A stretch of DNA of 64,000 nt from assembly GCA_021776335.1 (NCBI GenBank), contig JAJFGB010000011.1, positions 62,001 to 126,000 of the forward strand, written 5' to 3'. The position numbers and the translations under genes were made by a program. Source of the DNA: Hyphococcus sp. Its GTDB lineage: Bacteria; Pseudomonadota; Alphaproteobacteria; Caulobacterales; Parvularculaceae. Shown here piece after piece: positions 18,324 to 27,766 of this stretch (position 1 is its first letter; every line of letters starts with the position of its first letter). The notes beneath the pieces are model-generated. The model did no database searches. It was not told where the DNA came from and saw nothing but the letters and a program-made list of their open reading frames with translations.

Positions 18324-18722
18324 ATGTCCGTTGAATTTCAGGCGCTGTTCGGCGTCGCTGCAATGCTGCTGGTTTTGCTGTTCATCCAGGGCGGGTTAGC
18401 TCCCGCGATCCACGGTTTTAAATGGGGGCTCGGCCCGCGCGACGAGCCGCGTGATCCTTCGGTCCTGCAGGGGCGCATGAAGCGCATCGTCGCCAATCAC
18501 CTTGAGGGCATGGCGATCTTTGTCCCATTGATCTTGATTGCGCATCTTAGCGGCGTCTCGACGCCGCTCACCGTCGCGGGCGCCGTTCTCTTCCTGACCG
18601 CGCGCGCCGCCTTCGCAATTATTTATATGATCGGCGTGCCGGTGTTGCGTTCCGCCGCCTGGGGCGCAGGATTTGTCGGCCTCGCAATGATCGGTTTTGA
18701 GCTTGTGAGGGCAGGATTTTAA
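18324..18722 (+). CDS. MAPEG-family membrane protein
   Basis: GRMKRIVANHLEGMAIFVPLILIAHLSG; ARAAFAIIYMIGVPVLRSAAWGAG. Confidence 0.88.
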   Translation: MSVEFQALFGVAAMLLVLLFIQGGLAPAIHGFKWGLGPRDEPRDPSVLQGRMKRIVANHLEGMAIFVPLILIAHLSGVSTPLTVAGAVLFLTARAAFAIIYMIGVPVLRSAAWGAGFVGLAMIGFELVRAGF

Positions 18723-18791
18723 ACGGATGACCAACGGAGAGCCCGTAAAGGGAAGCGACGACCGATTAAGATCATCAGAAGTCGTGGACGG

Positions 18792-19433
18792 TCACTGGCA
18801 CGCAAATCCGTTGGCGTTTACCTCACCCCTCTCAGCCTGAATAACCTGGCGTTCTATCTCAACAAGCTCGGTGTTAACGACGTCCGCGGTAACACCATGA
18901 TAACCTGACAGATAGTCCCTGGCCTCACTTCTCTCGGGCGGACGAACGTAACGTATGCGGCCTCTATTGCCCGTGAATGAAAACCTGACATCGCCGACAT
19001 TGTTCACTTTCCCTGGCAAAACAGTGAATTTTCGCGTGCTGCAAAATATTGTCGTTGCCGAAACTTGACTGTGCCAGCGATTAATCCGCTCAATGACATA
19101 AACGCCCGGCGTTAATTCGGTCAGGTGGTGGCGCTTTACAGTTGATTTGCGAATTTCAGAGATCGCGCGAAAACCAAAAGCATCCATCGCATTCATTCCT
19201 AAATTGATGGGCTCGCCCGTTGTGTTTGTATCGACATCGAACGGCGCAATCGTAACAACATAGGAATGGGGTGGATCATGGTCGAATTCCAATTGCACTA
19301 ACAGCAATCCGTTTGCACTCTGGTCGGAAAACACAAGCCCCTTTCCGGCATTGGTGGCCGTCGTGGTGCAGGATGCGGTGAATATGAAAATGCTCGCGAG
19401 CACAACCAGGCGTGCAGCAATAGAAAATGTCAC
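18792..19433 (-). CDS. Putative lipoprotein of unknown function
   Basis: IFIFTASCTTTATNAG lipobox. Confidence 0.7.
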   Translation of the reverse strand: MTFSIAARLVVLASIFIFTASCTTTATNAGKGLVFSDQSANGLLLVQLEFDHDPPHSYVVTIAPFDVDTNTTGEPINLGMNAMDAFGFRAISEIRKSTVKRHHLTELTPGVYVIERINRWHSQVSATTIFCSTRKFTVLPGKVNNVGDVRFSFTGNRGRIRYVRPPERSEARDYLSGYHGVTADVVNTELVEIERQVIQAERGEVNANGFACQ

Positions 19434-19531
19434 GTGACCCCCATCATTTTGATACGCGCCAACAAAAGAAAGGCGCTGTATTTGTGGGAAGACTAAGGGC
19501 GGGACAGTAAACTGGCAAGCCGCGCTGCTGT

Positions 19532-19595
19532 CCGTCGGTCACATCATCCGGAAGTTTTTTGCGTGCTCGAAAGAGCCCGGTGATTGCAGGCAGCT
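19532..19595. repeat. Diverged copy of the dnaJ 3' end
   Basis: CCGTCGGTCACATCATCCGGAAGTTTTTTGCGTGCTCGAAAGAGCCCGGTGATTGCAGGCA aligns with dnaJ 3' end at about 20313-20375. Confidence 0.65.
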
Positions 19596-19646
19596 TTCGT
19601 TACCGCCTTCTTGCGCTCGCTTGCCCCGTCACCGATAATAGCGCGC

Positions 19647-20267
19647 ATGAGCATTGAACTCTGGCTTATTTACGCCGCCACGGTCGCCGCGTTGATGTCA
19701 ACGCCGGGACCCAGTCATCTTCTGATGCTGTCGAACAGTCTCGCCCATGGCTTTCGCCGGTCCCTTGCGACAGCGGCGGGCGATCTCACCGCAAATATGG
19801 CGCAGATGCTGTTTGCAGGCTTCGGCCTTGCAGCCCTTCTCATGCAGTTTGAGAACGCGCTTTTTTACATCAAATGGGCCGGCGTTTTCTATCTTGCCTT
19901 TATGGGCATACAGATGATGTTGGCGAAAGAAAAACTAACCGGCAGCGGGGCCGCGCCGAAAACCAGCCGGCGAAAGCTGTGGTTGCAGGGCTTCATCACT
20001 TCGGCGTCAAACCCCAAAGCCGTGATCTTTTTCGCAGCCCTGTTCCCGCAATTCATTTCCTCTTCGGCGCCCTTCTGGCCACAATTTCTTATTTTATCCG
20101 CCACCTATATCGCCATGGACGCGTTCATGCTGTCGCTCTATGGCGCCGGCGCCGACTGGATCGCCGCACGCGTCACGCCGCATATGCAGGGCCGTCTTAA
20201 AAAAATCGGGGGCGGGTTCATGGTCGGCGCTGCAGTGTTGCTGGGGCTCAAGCCGGTTGAACGGTGA
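19647..20267 (+). CDS. LysE/RhtB-family amino acid exporter
   Basis: TPGPSHLLMLSNSLAHGFRRSLATAAGDLTANM; multi-TM; MSIELWLIYAATVAALMSTPGP start. Confidence 0.9.
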   Translation: MSIELWLIYAATVAALMSTPGPSHLLMLSNSLAHGFRRSLATAAGDLTANMAQMLFAGFGLAALLMQFENALFYIKWAGVFYLAFMGIQMMLAKEKLTGSGAAPKTSRRKLWLQGFITSASNPKAVIFFAALFPQFISSSAPFWPQFLILSATYIAMDAFMLSLYGAGADWIAARVTPHMQGRLKKIGGGFMVGAAVLLGLKPVER

Positions 20268-20305
20268 CTCGCTGAATTGGCAAGAAAGCGCTTCAAGTGG
20301 ACGCC

Positions 20306-21448
20306 CTACCGCCCGTCGGTCACATTATCCCAAAAGTTTTTCGCGCGCTGGAAAAAGCCCTGTGACTGCGGGCAACAATCCTCGCCGCCGCCAGCTTCAC
20401 AAAACTGGCGAAGCAAGTCTTTTTGTTCGGCGTTAAGGCCCGTCGGCGTTTCCACCTGAACCTCGACAAAAAGATCGCCGCGGGTTTTTTGGTTGAGCTG
20501 CGTCATGCCCTTGCTGCGCACGCGAAACCTTTTGCCGGTCTGGGCGCCTTCAGGCACGGAAATTTTCACCCGTCCGCCGTCGATGGTCGGGGCTTCAAAG
20601 TCGCCGCCCAGCGCCGCCGTCGTCATGGGGATCGGCATGGCACAATAAAGATCGCGGCCGTCGCGCTCAAAGAGGTCATGCTCAGCAAGGCCGATAAAAA
20701 TATAAAGATCGCCCTCGGGCCCGCCGCGTGGGCCCGCTTCGCCTTCGCCGGAAAGGCGAATGCGCGTGCCGCTTTCAATACCTGCCGGGACGTCAACGGA
20801 AAGCTGGCGTTCTTTACGCACCCGGCCCTGGCCGCTGCAATCCGCACACGGATCAGCAATCACCCGGCCTTCGCCGTGACAAGCAGGGCAGGTGCGCTCA
20901 ATCGTGAAAAAGCCCTGTTGCATCCGAACCCGGCCTGCGCCCTTACAGGTTCCGCAATCGGTTGGGCCTGAACCCGGTTTCGCGCCTGAGCCCTCGCAGG
21001 TTTCACAGGCGACGGAGCCCGGCACATGAATCTCTGCTTTTTTACCGTGGAACGATTCTTCAAGCGTGATCTCGAGATTATATTTGAGGTCGGCGCCGCG
21101 GCCGGGACCACCACGACGAGCGCCGCGCCCGCCCATAAATTCGCTGAAGATATCTTCAAAAACGTCGGAAAAGCCGCCGGCCCCGGCCCCGCCAAAGCCG
21201 CGCGCGCTGGCGCCATTACCGTTTTCAAACGCTGCATGGCCGAACCGGTCATAGGCCGCGCGTTTTTGATCGTCAGAGAGAATCTCGTAGGCCTCGCCGA
21301 GCTGTTTAAATTTTTGTTCCGCTGCCGGATCGTCCTGATTGCGGTCAGGATGATATTGCATTGCGCGCTTGCGAAATGCCGATTTGACCGCCGCCGGATC
21401 GGCGCCGCGCTCAACGCCGAGCGTTTCGTAGTAGCATTGTTGCGCCAT
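20306..21448 (-). CDS. dnaJ: Chaperone protein DnaJ
   Basis: J domain with HPDRNQ; G/F region; four CxxCxGxG-type zinc repeats. Confidence 0.98.
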   Translation of the reverse strand: MAQQCYYETLGVERGADPAAVKSAFRKRAMQYHPDRNQDDPAAEQKFKQLGEAYEILSDDQKRAAYDRFGHAAFENGNGASARGFGGAGAGGFSDVFEDIFSEFMGGRGARRGGPGRGADLKYNLEITLEESFHGKKAEIHVPGSVACETCEGSGAKPGSGPTDCGTCKGAGRVRMQQGFFTIERTCPACHGEGRVIADPCADCSGQGRVRKERQLSVDVPAGIESGTRIRLSGEGEAGPRGGPEGDLYIFIGLAEHDLFERDGRDLYCAMPIPMTTAALGGDFEAPTIDGGRVKISVPEGAQTGKRFRVRSKGMTQLNQKTRGDLFVEVQVETPTGLNAEQKDLLRQFCEAGGGEDCCPQSQGFFQRAKNFWDNVTDGR

Positions 21449-21483
21449 ATACCGCGCCGCCCTTTACACCAGTCAGCTGTCGC

Positions 21484-21509
21484 GCCCTGTTTTGTCTGCG
21501 AAACAGGGC
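21484..21509 (-). promoter_or_regulatory. dnaK-dnaJ intergenic hairpin 2
   Basis: GCCCTGTTT / AAACAGGGC perfect arms. Confidence 0.6.
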
Positions 21510-21523
21510 CGCCTTGAGAAAGC

Positions 21524-21547
21524 GGCGGCGCGTTTCATCGCGCCGCC
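21524..21547 (-). terminator. dnaK-dnaJ intergenic hairpin 1 (attenuator-like)
   Basis: GGCGGCGCG-TTTCAT-CGCGCCGCC perfect 9-bp stem 9 nt past dnaK stop. Confidence 0.6.
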
Positions 21548-21555
21548 TCTCATTT

Positions 21556-23481
21556 CTAGTCTTTCTTCTCGCCGTCGACTTCTTCGAAGTCGGCATCGAC
21601 AACATCGCTGTCATCATCATCGTCAGCGTCCGCTGCGGCGTCAGCCGCCGCATCGCCTTCGGCGGCAGCGGCGCCTTCTTTGTACATCGCTTCGCCCAGC
21701 TTCATCGAAGCCTGCGCCAGCGCCGTCGACGCAGTGTTAATGGCTTCAAGGTCAGCGTCTTCTTTTTCCAGCGTCTCTTTCAGCGTGACAAGCGCTTCGT
21801 CAATTGCCTGCCTGTCCTCGCCGGAAACCTTGTCGCCATATTCTTCAAGGTTTTTCTCGGTGGAATGAACCAGCGCTTCGGCGCGGTTTTTCGATTCGAC
21901 CGCTTCACGGCGCTGCTTGTCAGCATCCGCATTGGCTTCAGCCTCTTTGACCATATTCTCGATGTCATCATCGGAAAGCCCGCCGGAGGCCTGGATGCGG
22001 ATCGACTGTTCTTTATTGGTCGCCTTATCTTTGGCCGAAACATGAACAATGCCGTTGGCGTCAATATCAAACGTCACCTCGACCTGCGGTATGCCGCGGG
22101 GCGCCGGTGGAATGCCCACAAGATCGAATTGGCCGAGCATCTTGTTATCGGCCGCCATTTCGCGCTCGCCCTGGAATACACGGATTGTCACCGCCGACTG
22201 ATTGTCTTCAGCGGTTGAAAAAGTCTGGGACTTTTTCGTCGGAATTGTTGTGTTGCGATCAATAAGGCGCGTGAAAACACCGCCCAACGTCTCAATGCCA
22301 AGCGACAATGGCGTTACGTCAAGAAGCAGGACGTCCTTGACGTCACCCTGTAGAACGCCTGCCTGAATGGCGGCGCCAAGAGCGACAACTTCGTCTGGGT
22401 TAACGCCCTTATGAGGCTCTTTGCCAAAGATTTGCTGAACTGTTTCCTGAACTTTCGGCATCCGCGTCATGCCGCCGACGAGAATAACTTCGTCGATATC
22501 GCCAGGCGTGAGACCGGCGTCTTTGAGGGCCGCCTTGCAAGGGTCAACCGTGCGCTTGACGAGATCTTCAACCAGGCTTTCGAGCTTTGCGCGCGTCAGC
22601 TTCATGGTCAAATGTTTCGGACCCGACTGGTCCGCCGTTATAAACGGCAGGTTTAATTCATACTGCGAGGTCGACGAAAGTTCTTTCTTTGCTTTTTCCG
22701 CCTCTTCTTTCAGGCGTTGCAGCGCGAGTTTATCCTTGCGCAGATCAATACCCTGATCTTTTTTGAATTCACTCGCCAGATATTCGACAATACGCATATC
22801 GAAATCTTCGCCGCCAAGGAACGTGTCGCCATTGGTCGCGAGCACTTCAAAGACGCCGTCGCCGATCTCAAGGATCGACATGTCAAAGGTGCCGCCGCCG
22901 AGGTCGTAAACAGCAATTTTCTTGGCGCCTTTTTTATCAAACCCATAGGCAAGCGCTGCAGCTGTTGGCTCGTTGATAATCCGAAGCACTTCGAGCCCGG
23001 CGATTTTGCCGGCGTCCTTCGTCGCCTGACGCTGGGCGTCGTTAAAATAGGCGGGGACAGTGATAACGGCCTGAGTAACCTCATCGCCGAGATAGGCTTC
23101 GGCGGTTTCTTTCATCTTCTGCAAGATAAAAGCAGAGACTTGTGACGGGGCGTATTTCTCGCCGCGACTTTCGACCCAGGCGTCATCATTGTCGCCTTTG
23201 ACAATCTCGTAGGGGACCATGCCTTTATCTTTGGCGACCATGGGGTCTGAAAACGGGCGCCCGATCAGGCGCTTAATTGCAAAAAAAGTGTTTTCAGGGT
23301 TGGTGACCGCCTGACGCTTCGCCGGCTGGCCAATCAATCGCTCGCCATCATCACTGAACGCGACAACCGACGGCGTCGTCCTGACGCCCTCAGCATTTTC
23401 AACAACTTTCGGCTCTTTTCCTTCCATGACGGCGACACAAGAGTTCGTCGTCCCGAGGTCGATGCCAATGACCTTACCCAT
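21556..23481 (-). CDS. dnaK: Chaperone protein DnaK
   Basis: [42 protein letters not shown]. Confidence 0.99.
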   Translation of the reverse strand: MGKVIGIDLGTTNSCVAVMEGKEPKVVENAEGVRTTPSVVAFSDDGERLIGQPAKRQAVTNPENTFFAIKRLIGRPFSDPMVAKDKGMVPYEIVKGDNDDAWVESRGEKYAPSQVSAFILQKMKETAEAYLGDEVTQAVITVPAYFNDAQRQATKDAGKIAGLEVLRIINEPTAAALAYGFDKKGAKKIAVYDLGGGTFDMSILEIGDGVFEVLATNGDTFLGGEDFDMRIVEYLASEFKKDQGIDLRKDKLALQRLKEEAEKAKKELSSTSQYELNLPFITADQSGPKHLTMKLTRAKLESLVEDLVKRTVDPCKAALKDAGLTPGDIDEVILVGGMTRMPKVQETVQQIFGKEPHKGVNPDEVVALGAAIQAGVLQGDVKDVLLLDVTPLSLGIETLGGVFTRLIDRNTTIPTKKSQTFSTAEDNQSAVTIRVFQGEREMAADNKMLGQFDLVGIPPAPRGIPQVEVTFDIDANGIVHVSAKDKATNKEQSIRIQASGGLSDDDIENMVKEAEANADADKQRREAVESKNRAEALVHSTEKNLEEYGDKVSGEDRQAIDEALVTLKETLEKEDADLEAINTASTALAQASMKLGEAMYKEGAAAAEGDAAADAAADADDDDDSDVVDADFEEVDGEKKD

Positions 23482-23740
23482 AATCCTTATTCTCCTTCCA
23501 GCGAGCCGCCCAGTTATTCCTGGCCTTCAATCGGCGCCATCGGCAAAAACCGACAATGCGCCTGAAAAGCGCCGGGAGTGGGCGAACCCCATTTTTAGAC
23601 ACTAAATTTCCAGCGCCGCCGGTATCCGGCGCTGCTTTCTGGCGGGATATAAGGAGCAAGGCCAAGCCCCGCAACCCGTGACGGTCACGACAGCGCTAAA
23701 AAACCTGGGACATTAACGTTGCGGTAGGAAATGCCCCACC

Positions 23741-25552
23741 TCAATCCATATCCCGCGCAACGCGGAAGCCATTGTCATATTCCCGGGCGGTCTGGTCCTT
23801 GGCAATCCTGTGCGCGGATCGCAAGCGCCACCCCCCGGTGTTCCACGCGCCGCCTTTTAAAACCCGCATCCCGCAATTGCCGCCGCGTGCGGTTCCGTCC
23901 GATGGCAGGCCGCCATGGCTATCTGACCAACAGTCAGCAGTCCATTCCCAGAGATTGCCGTGCATGTCGAAGATACCAAACGCGTTGGGGGCAAAGCTTG
24001 CAACCGGCGTTGTGCGCACGCGATTGATCCCGCCGGAAACGCCGTAGGCATGGTCGCCGTTAAAATTCGCTTGCGCCGTCGATATGGTCCCGCCGAAAGA
24101 AAACGCCGCCGCAGCGCCGGCGCGGGCGGCATATTCCCATTCAGCCTCACTCGGCAGGCGATAGCGATGACCGGTTTTAGCCGATAGCCAGTCCGCATAA
24201 GCTTGCGCGTCTTCGAAAGAAACATCGACAACCGGTCTGTCGCCCCGGCCCCACCCATGATCGTAAGGCGCATGCCCCTTGCAGCCGCCGTCATCGACGC
24301 AGGCAAGCCATTGGGCAAAAGTCACTTCGGTCGCGCCCAGTGCAAAGCCCTTTGACAGCACGATGCCGATGAGGGGTCCTTCGGCAACATGGCGCGCCGG
24401 TTCGTCGGTCGGCGAGCCCATGGAAAACCCACCTGCGGCGAGTGCGGCCATATCAGGGCAGGTTTCGCAGTCCTTGAAATAGTCGCCGGCCGCAATGCGA
24501 TCTATCGACTCATCTGTGGACGGATCAGTATCTTCCGGCGCGGCCTTGGATGTCGTCGCAGCGACAAGGTCTTCCAGCGCGGCGTCATCCGGCATAACCG
24601 AAGTGAGATCTATTTCTGTCTCGGCCGGCGCTTCTGTTTCTGGCGCCGCTTTTTTGACGGATTTTTCCGTATCCGGCGCGTCAACACTATTTCCGGCGCC
24701 ATCAACCGGCGCCATAAGCGCCAACGTTGCTGTCGGCGTTGCATTTTCGACACCATCGTCCGCATCTGAAATAGCAGCGGCGTTTTCCTCTTCATCAACG
24801 GCAACCGGCTTGACAAAAGCGAGCGTCGCCGGCGTCGCCGTTTCGGGGGGCGGCGTGGTGCTCGCTATTTGTGCCGGCGATGACAAAAATATCGGCGCCA
24901 ATATCGCCGCCGCCGCCGTCAGAACGGCAAGACCAAGGCTCGCGCCAATCGCCACATGAATCGGTTGAAAGCCAGCGGGATGGCGCTGAAGCACATAGTC
25001 CGGCGACTCCGATGAAATTTCTTCGCGGGCGAAATCATCATCGAATTCCGCGTCGAAGACTTGATCATCATTTTCCGGCGGCCATTCCGCATCCAATATT
25101 ATCGCAGAAGCCGGAACGCCGGTTTCGTTTTGCTGCTCCTCAGCAATAGCATCCGCCCAAACCGCGCCATCTTCCAAAATATCCCGGTGCGCTGCGACAT
25201 CAATTTCACCAAGCACAAAACGCCATCGAGGGTCATCAACGGCGCCGGTCCATCCAGAAAGGTCGACAGGTGGAAGATTTTCAAACCCGCGTGGCGGCAA
25301 TGCGTCGCCGAGCGCAACCGGGATCAATGCGCCACGCGCCAGCGCTTCGCGCGCCTGTTCATGGATGCGCGCCAGCTTTGCCGCCGCCCCCGACCACACG
25401 ACAATCGCCAGATTGTCATCAAGGCCGAGATCGCCGGACAACGGATCTCCGCTGTGACGCTTAACTTTGTGGCCGTCGCGCGAAAGCGCATCGGCAATCT
25501 GTTCGCCAAAGCGTGCGTCGCCAGGCGCGTGGATGATAGAAATGGCAGACAT
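23741..25552 (-). CDS. TIR-like domain + TM + FGE/SUMF1-type domain protein
   Basis: N-term AISIIHAPGDARFGEQIADALSRDGHKVKRHSG...IVVWSGAAAKLARIHEQAREALARGALIPVALGDALPPRGFENLPPVDLSGW (TIR-like); TM IHVAIGASLGLAVLTAAAAILAPIFL; C-term AAGGFSMGSPTDEPARHVAEGP...GFRVARD (FGE-sulfatase). Confidence 0.85.
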   Translation of the reverse strand: MSAISIIHAPGDARFGEQIADALSRDGHKVKRHSGDPLSGDLGLDDNLAIVVWSGAAAKLARIHEQAREALARGALIPVALGDALPPRGFENLPPVDLSGWTGAVDDPRWRFVLGEIDVAAHRDILEDGAVWADAIAEEQQNETGVPASAIILDAEWPPENDDQVFDAEFDDDFAREEISSESPDYVLQRHPAGFQPIHVAIGASLGLAVLTAAAAILAPIFLSSPAQIASTTPPPETATPATLAFVKPVAVDEEENAAAISDADDGVENATPTATLALMAPVDGAGNSVDAPDTEKSVKKAAPETEAPAETEIDLTSVMPDDAALEDLVAATTSKAAPEDTDPSTDESIDRIAAGDYFKDCETCPDMAALAAGGFSMGSPTDEPARHVAEGPLIGIVLSKGFALGATEVTFAQWLACVDDGGCKGHAPYDHGWGRGDRPVVDVSFEDAQAYADWLSAKTGHRYRLPSEAEWEYAARAGAAAAFSFGGTISTAQANFNGDHAYGVSGGINRVRTTPVASFAPNAFGIFDMHGNLWEWTADCWSDSHGGLPSDGTARGGNCGMRVLKGGAWNTGGWRLRSAHRIAKDQTAREYDNGFRVARDMD

Positions 25553-25705
25553 CGCAATAAGTTTCCGGCAAGAGGAAAATGCGCCCTTATCAAGCGGCGC
25601 GGATACAATTTGTAACGCCCCTATAAGGTGACTCTCATCACCTCCGCGACCGATCGAAGCTTACAGTTTCGCAAGGAAACAGCTGGGGAAAACAAAAATC
25701 CTGCT

Positions 25706-27586
25706 TTAGCCGGGCAGATTCAACGGCTTGGAGATATAAAGCAGGCGCCAGTCCATATTTTCCATCAGCATGGCCTGTGCCGCCTCTTCGACCCGCACAC
25801 GAAGGTTGCGCAATCGAGGCGCATCGGCTTCCGCCAGCGCCTCGAACTTTTCTGCTATGTTTTTTAGCTGCGTCGCCGTCGCATGGGACCGTTCCGCCGT
25901 TGATCCGAATTCGCCCTGCACGCGAATACCGAAAAATGCCGCGCCGAGCGCCGGCAGAAACCCGGTCATCATGGTGACCCAGTTTTTTGCTATTTTTTCC
26001 GCCTTGTACGTAAAGGCTTGCGCCGCGCCGCCATCTTTGTCGCCGTAGAACACGAGAAAAAGATAGCCGAGACAAATGAGCAACGTCGTGGCAAAGGCCA
26101 TCTCGCCCAAAATATGCAAGCGGTGCTCCATTACATGAAGCGTTGCCGCCTTGCGATCGTGATAAGCGATCTGCGGGCGTATCTCCTCGCGCAAGACTGT
26201 TTCTGCTATTACACATATGTTGGCGGCGTCAAAGCTCCCGGATGTCATACCCGCTTCTCGACGCGTCGCGGCAAAATACCAGTCAACCCAGCCAGCCGCT
26301 TCACCGCCTTCGCCCTGCGTAAAGTCATCAACACCAGTCTTGCGTCCCAAGGTCAGAAAATACAGCCGGTATTGGCGCATTTCCTCTGCAAGCTGACGGT
26401 AATCGATCCATTTTTCGTGCCATCGCCCTCGCTTACCGGCGGTCGTGACGCCGAGGATCATGATGATGAGCACCACTTCCGTCGTGATCCAGATCGTCTT
26501 GCTGCCAAAACCAAACCCATCGGCGACAAGGTGGAAAAGCGCCAAAAACACGGCAATCGCTGCAAACAAATAGTTGAAGAAATAAGATGAACGATAAAGG
26601 TTGCCGTAGTGGATAGCGAGGTGATCGGCCCATACAAATCGCGGAATGATCAGTTCGTCAAAGACCTCGCGGTCATGGAGCGTCGCCTCAACTTTATCCG
26701 CAAGCGTTGTTTTTCGCGCATGGGCAATTTCCGTTTCGGGCGAGGGGCTGAAAAGCCTGACCGCAAAAGGCCACCTGCCAGCGAACACGCGCTCCCAAAA
26801 TTGAAAAAATGATCCATAGTTAAAGGTGTGGCTGTCTTCTTCCGCATAGTCTCGATAAGCCGCACGTGCGTGGGTTTTTTTGCCGGAAAAAGCGTGTTCA
26901 ATCTCCGCTTCGGGCGGTGGCGCCGCCACCGCATCCACTGCGGCGTAAACCGCATCAGCATCAAACGAAGCCTCGGTCCCGTCTGCACGCAAAAATACCG
27001 GCTCTTTATCCGCGGCGGCGTTGATCCACACAACCAGTTTGCCGACCGCAAGCGCCTCTTCCTTGATCATTGCAGTACCGCCGACACCGCGCGCTTCTTC
27101 ACCGTCCCATATCGCAATCACGAAGTCGGATTGCATGATCGTCATAACCCCAGCCTGCAGATAAGCTTTTTCTTCAAGTGCCGGGTTGTCGCGAAGACCG
27201 TCGAGTTCGGTCACTGCATCTGCGTGCGCTAACAATGCATCAAGTTCCCGGCGATCTTCAGCCGAGAAGTCAGCGGCATAAGCTTCTTTGCTGAAGGGCA
27301 GGGGCGCCAGCAGCCGCCAGTTTTTTTTAAGCGCCCTTTTTGCCGCCAACGTATCGGCCCCGTCGGCGAGCGCGCTGACAAAATAGAGCTTCGCCGGCGC
27401 CTCAGCGTATTCCGCTTGATACTTCGCAGCCGTTCGCGCAACGCCCGCAGCAACAATGTCGAGCACCGCGTCAACCTGGCCGTTAATGCGCGCGATCTGG
27501 TCAGACGCCAGACGCGACTGACGGTGGCCAGTGACGCCGACGCGCAGCGCAATAATGGGTTTTGGCGGCGATACTGAATAGGTCAC
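25706..27586 (-). CDS. SLOG-like nucleotide-sensing domain + SLATT-like multi-TM protein
   Basis: N-term LRVGVTGHRQSRLASDQIARINGQ...LYFVSALADGADTLAAKRAL...VIAIWDGEEARGVGGTAMI; two separate 2-TM modules, first followed by WHEKWIDYRQLAEEMRQYRLYF. Confidence 0.75.
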   Translation of the reverse strand: MTYSVSPPKPIIALRVGVTGHRQSRLASDQIARINGQVDAVLDIVAAGVARTAAKYQAEYAEAPAKLYFVSALADGADTLAAKRALKKNWRLLAPLPFSKEAYAADFSAEDRRELDALLAHADAVTELDGLRDNPALEEKAYLQAGVMTIMQSDFVIAIWDGEEARGVGGTAMIKEEALAVGKLVVWINAAADKEPVFLRADGTEASFDADAVYAAVDAVAAPPPEAEIEHAFSGKKTHARAAYRDYAEEDSHTFNYGSFFQFWERVFAGRWPFAVRLFSPSPETEIAHARKTTLADKVEATLHDREVFDELIIPRFVWADHLAIHYGNLYRSSYFFNYLFAAIAVFLALFHLVADGFGFGSKTIWITTEVVLIIMILGVTTAGKRGRWHEKWIDYRQLAEEMRQYRLYFLTLGRKTGVDDFTQGEGGEAAGWVDWYFAATRREAGMTSGSFDAANICVIAETVLREEIRPQIAYHDRKAATLHVMEHRLHILGEMAFATTLLICLGYLFLVFYGDKDGGAAQAFTYKAEKIAKNWVTMMTGFLPALGAAFFGIRVQGEFGSTAERSHATATQLKNIAEKFEALAEADAPRLRNLRVRVEEAAQAMLMENMDWRLLYISKPLNLPG

Positions 27587-27766
27587 GGAAGGGCCCCCGG
27601 AAAATCTCTTGCTCTTTCATGCCTTACTCGGGCTATGCGCAAGGCGGCGTCAAGGCGGCAGTTTACGCTGTTGGGAGTCGCCAACTCAGATAACACACTG
27701 TTCTTGTAATGTTCTCATCTGTGTTTATGGTAAAAGCAGTCGCCTTTAAGCCGTCCGGAGGTCGCC

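Noticed and set aside
19429-19438. GTCACGTGAC palindrome as a further parS-like site
   Set aside because: Only the central CACGTG core matches; outer parS bases are absent.
21026-22218. Plus-strand ORFs over dnaJ/dnaK
   Set aside because: Antisense to certain dnaJ and dnaK genes; no recognisable domain.
24495-24959. Long antisense ORF (Ser/Ala-rich) opposite the TIR-FGE gene
   Set aside because: Low-complexity frame shadow of a GC-rich gene whose sense product has clear domains.
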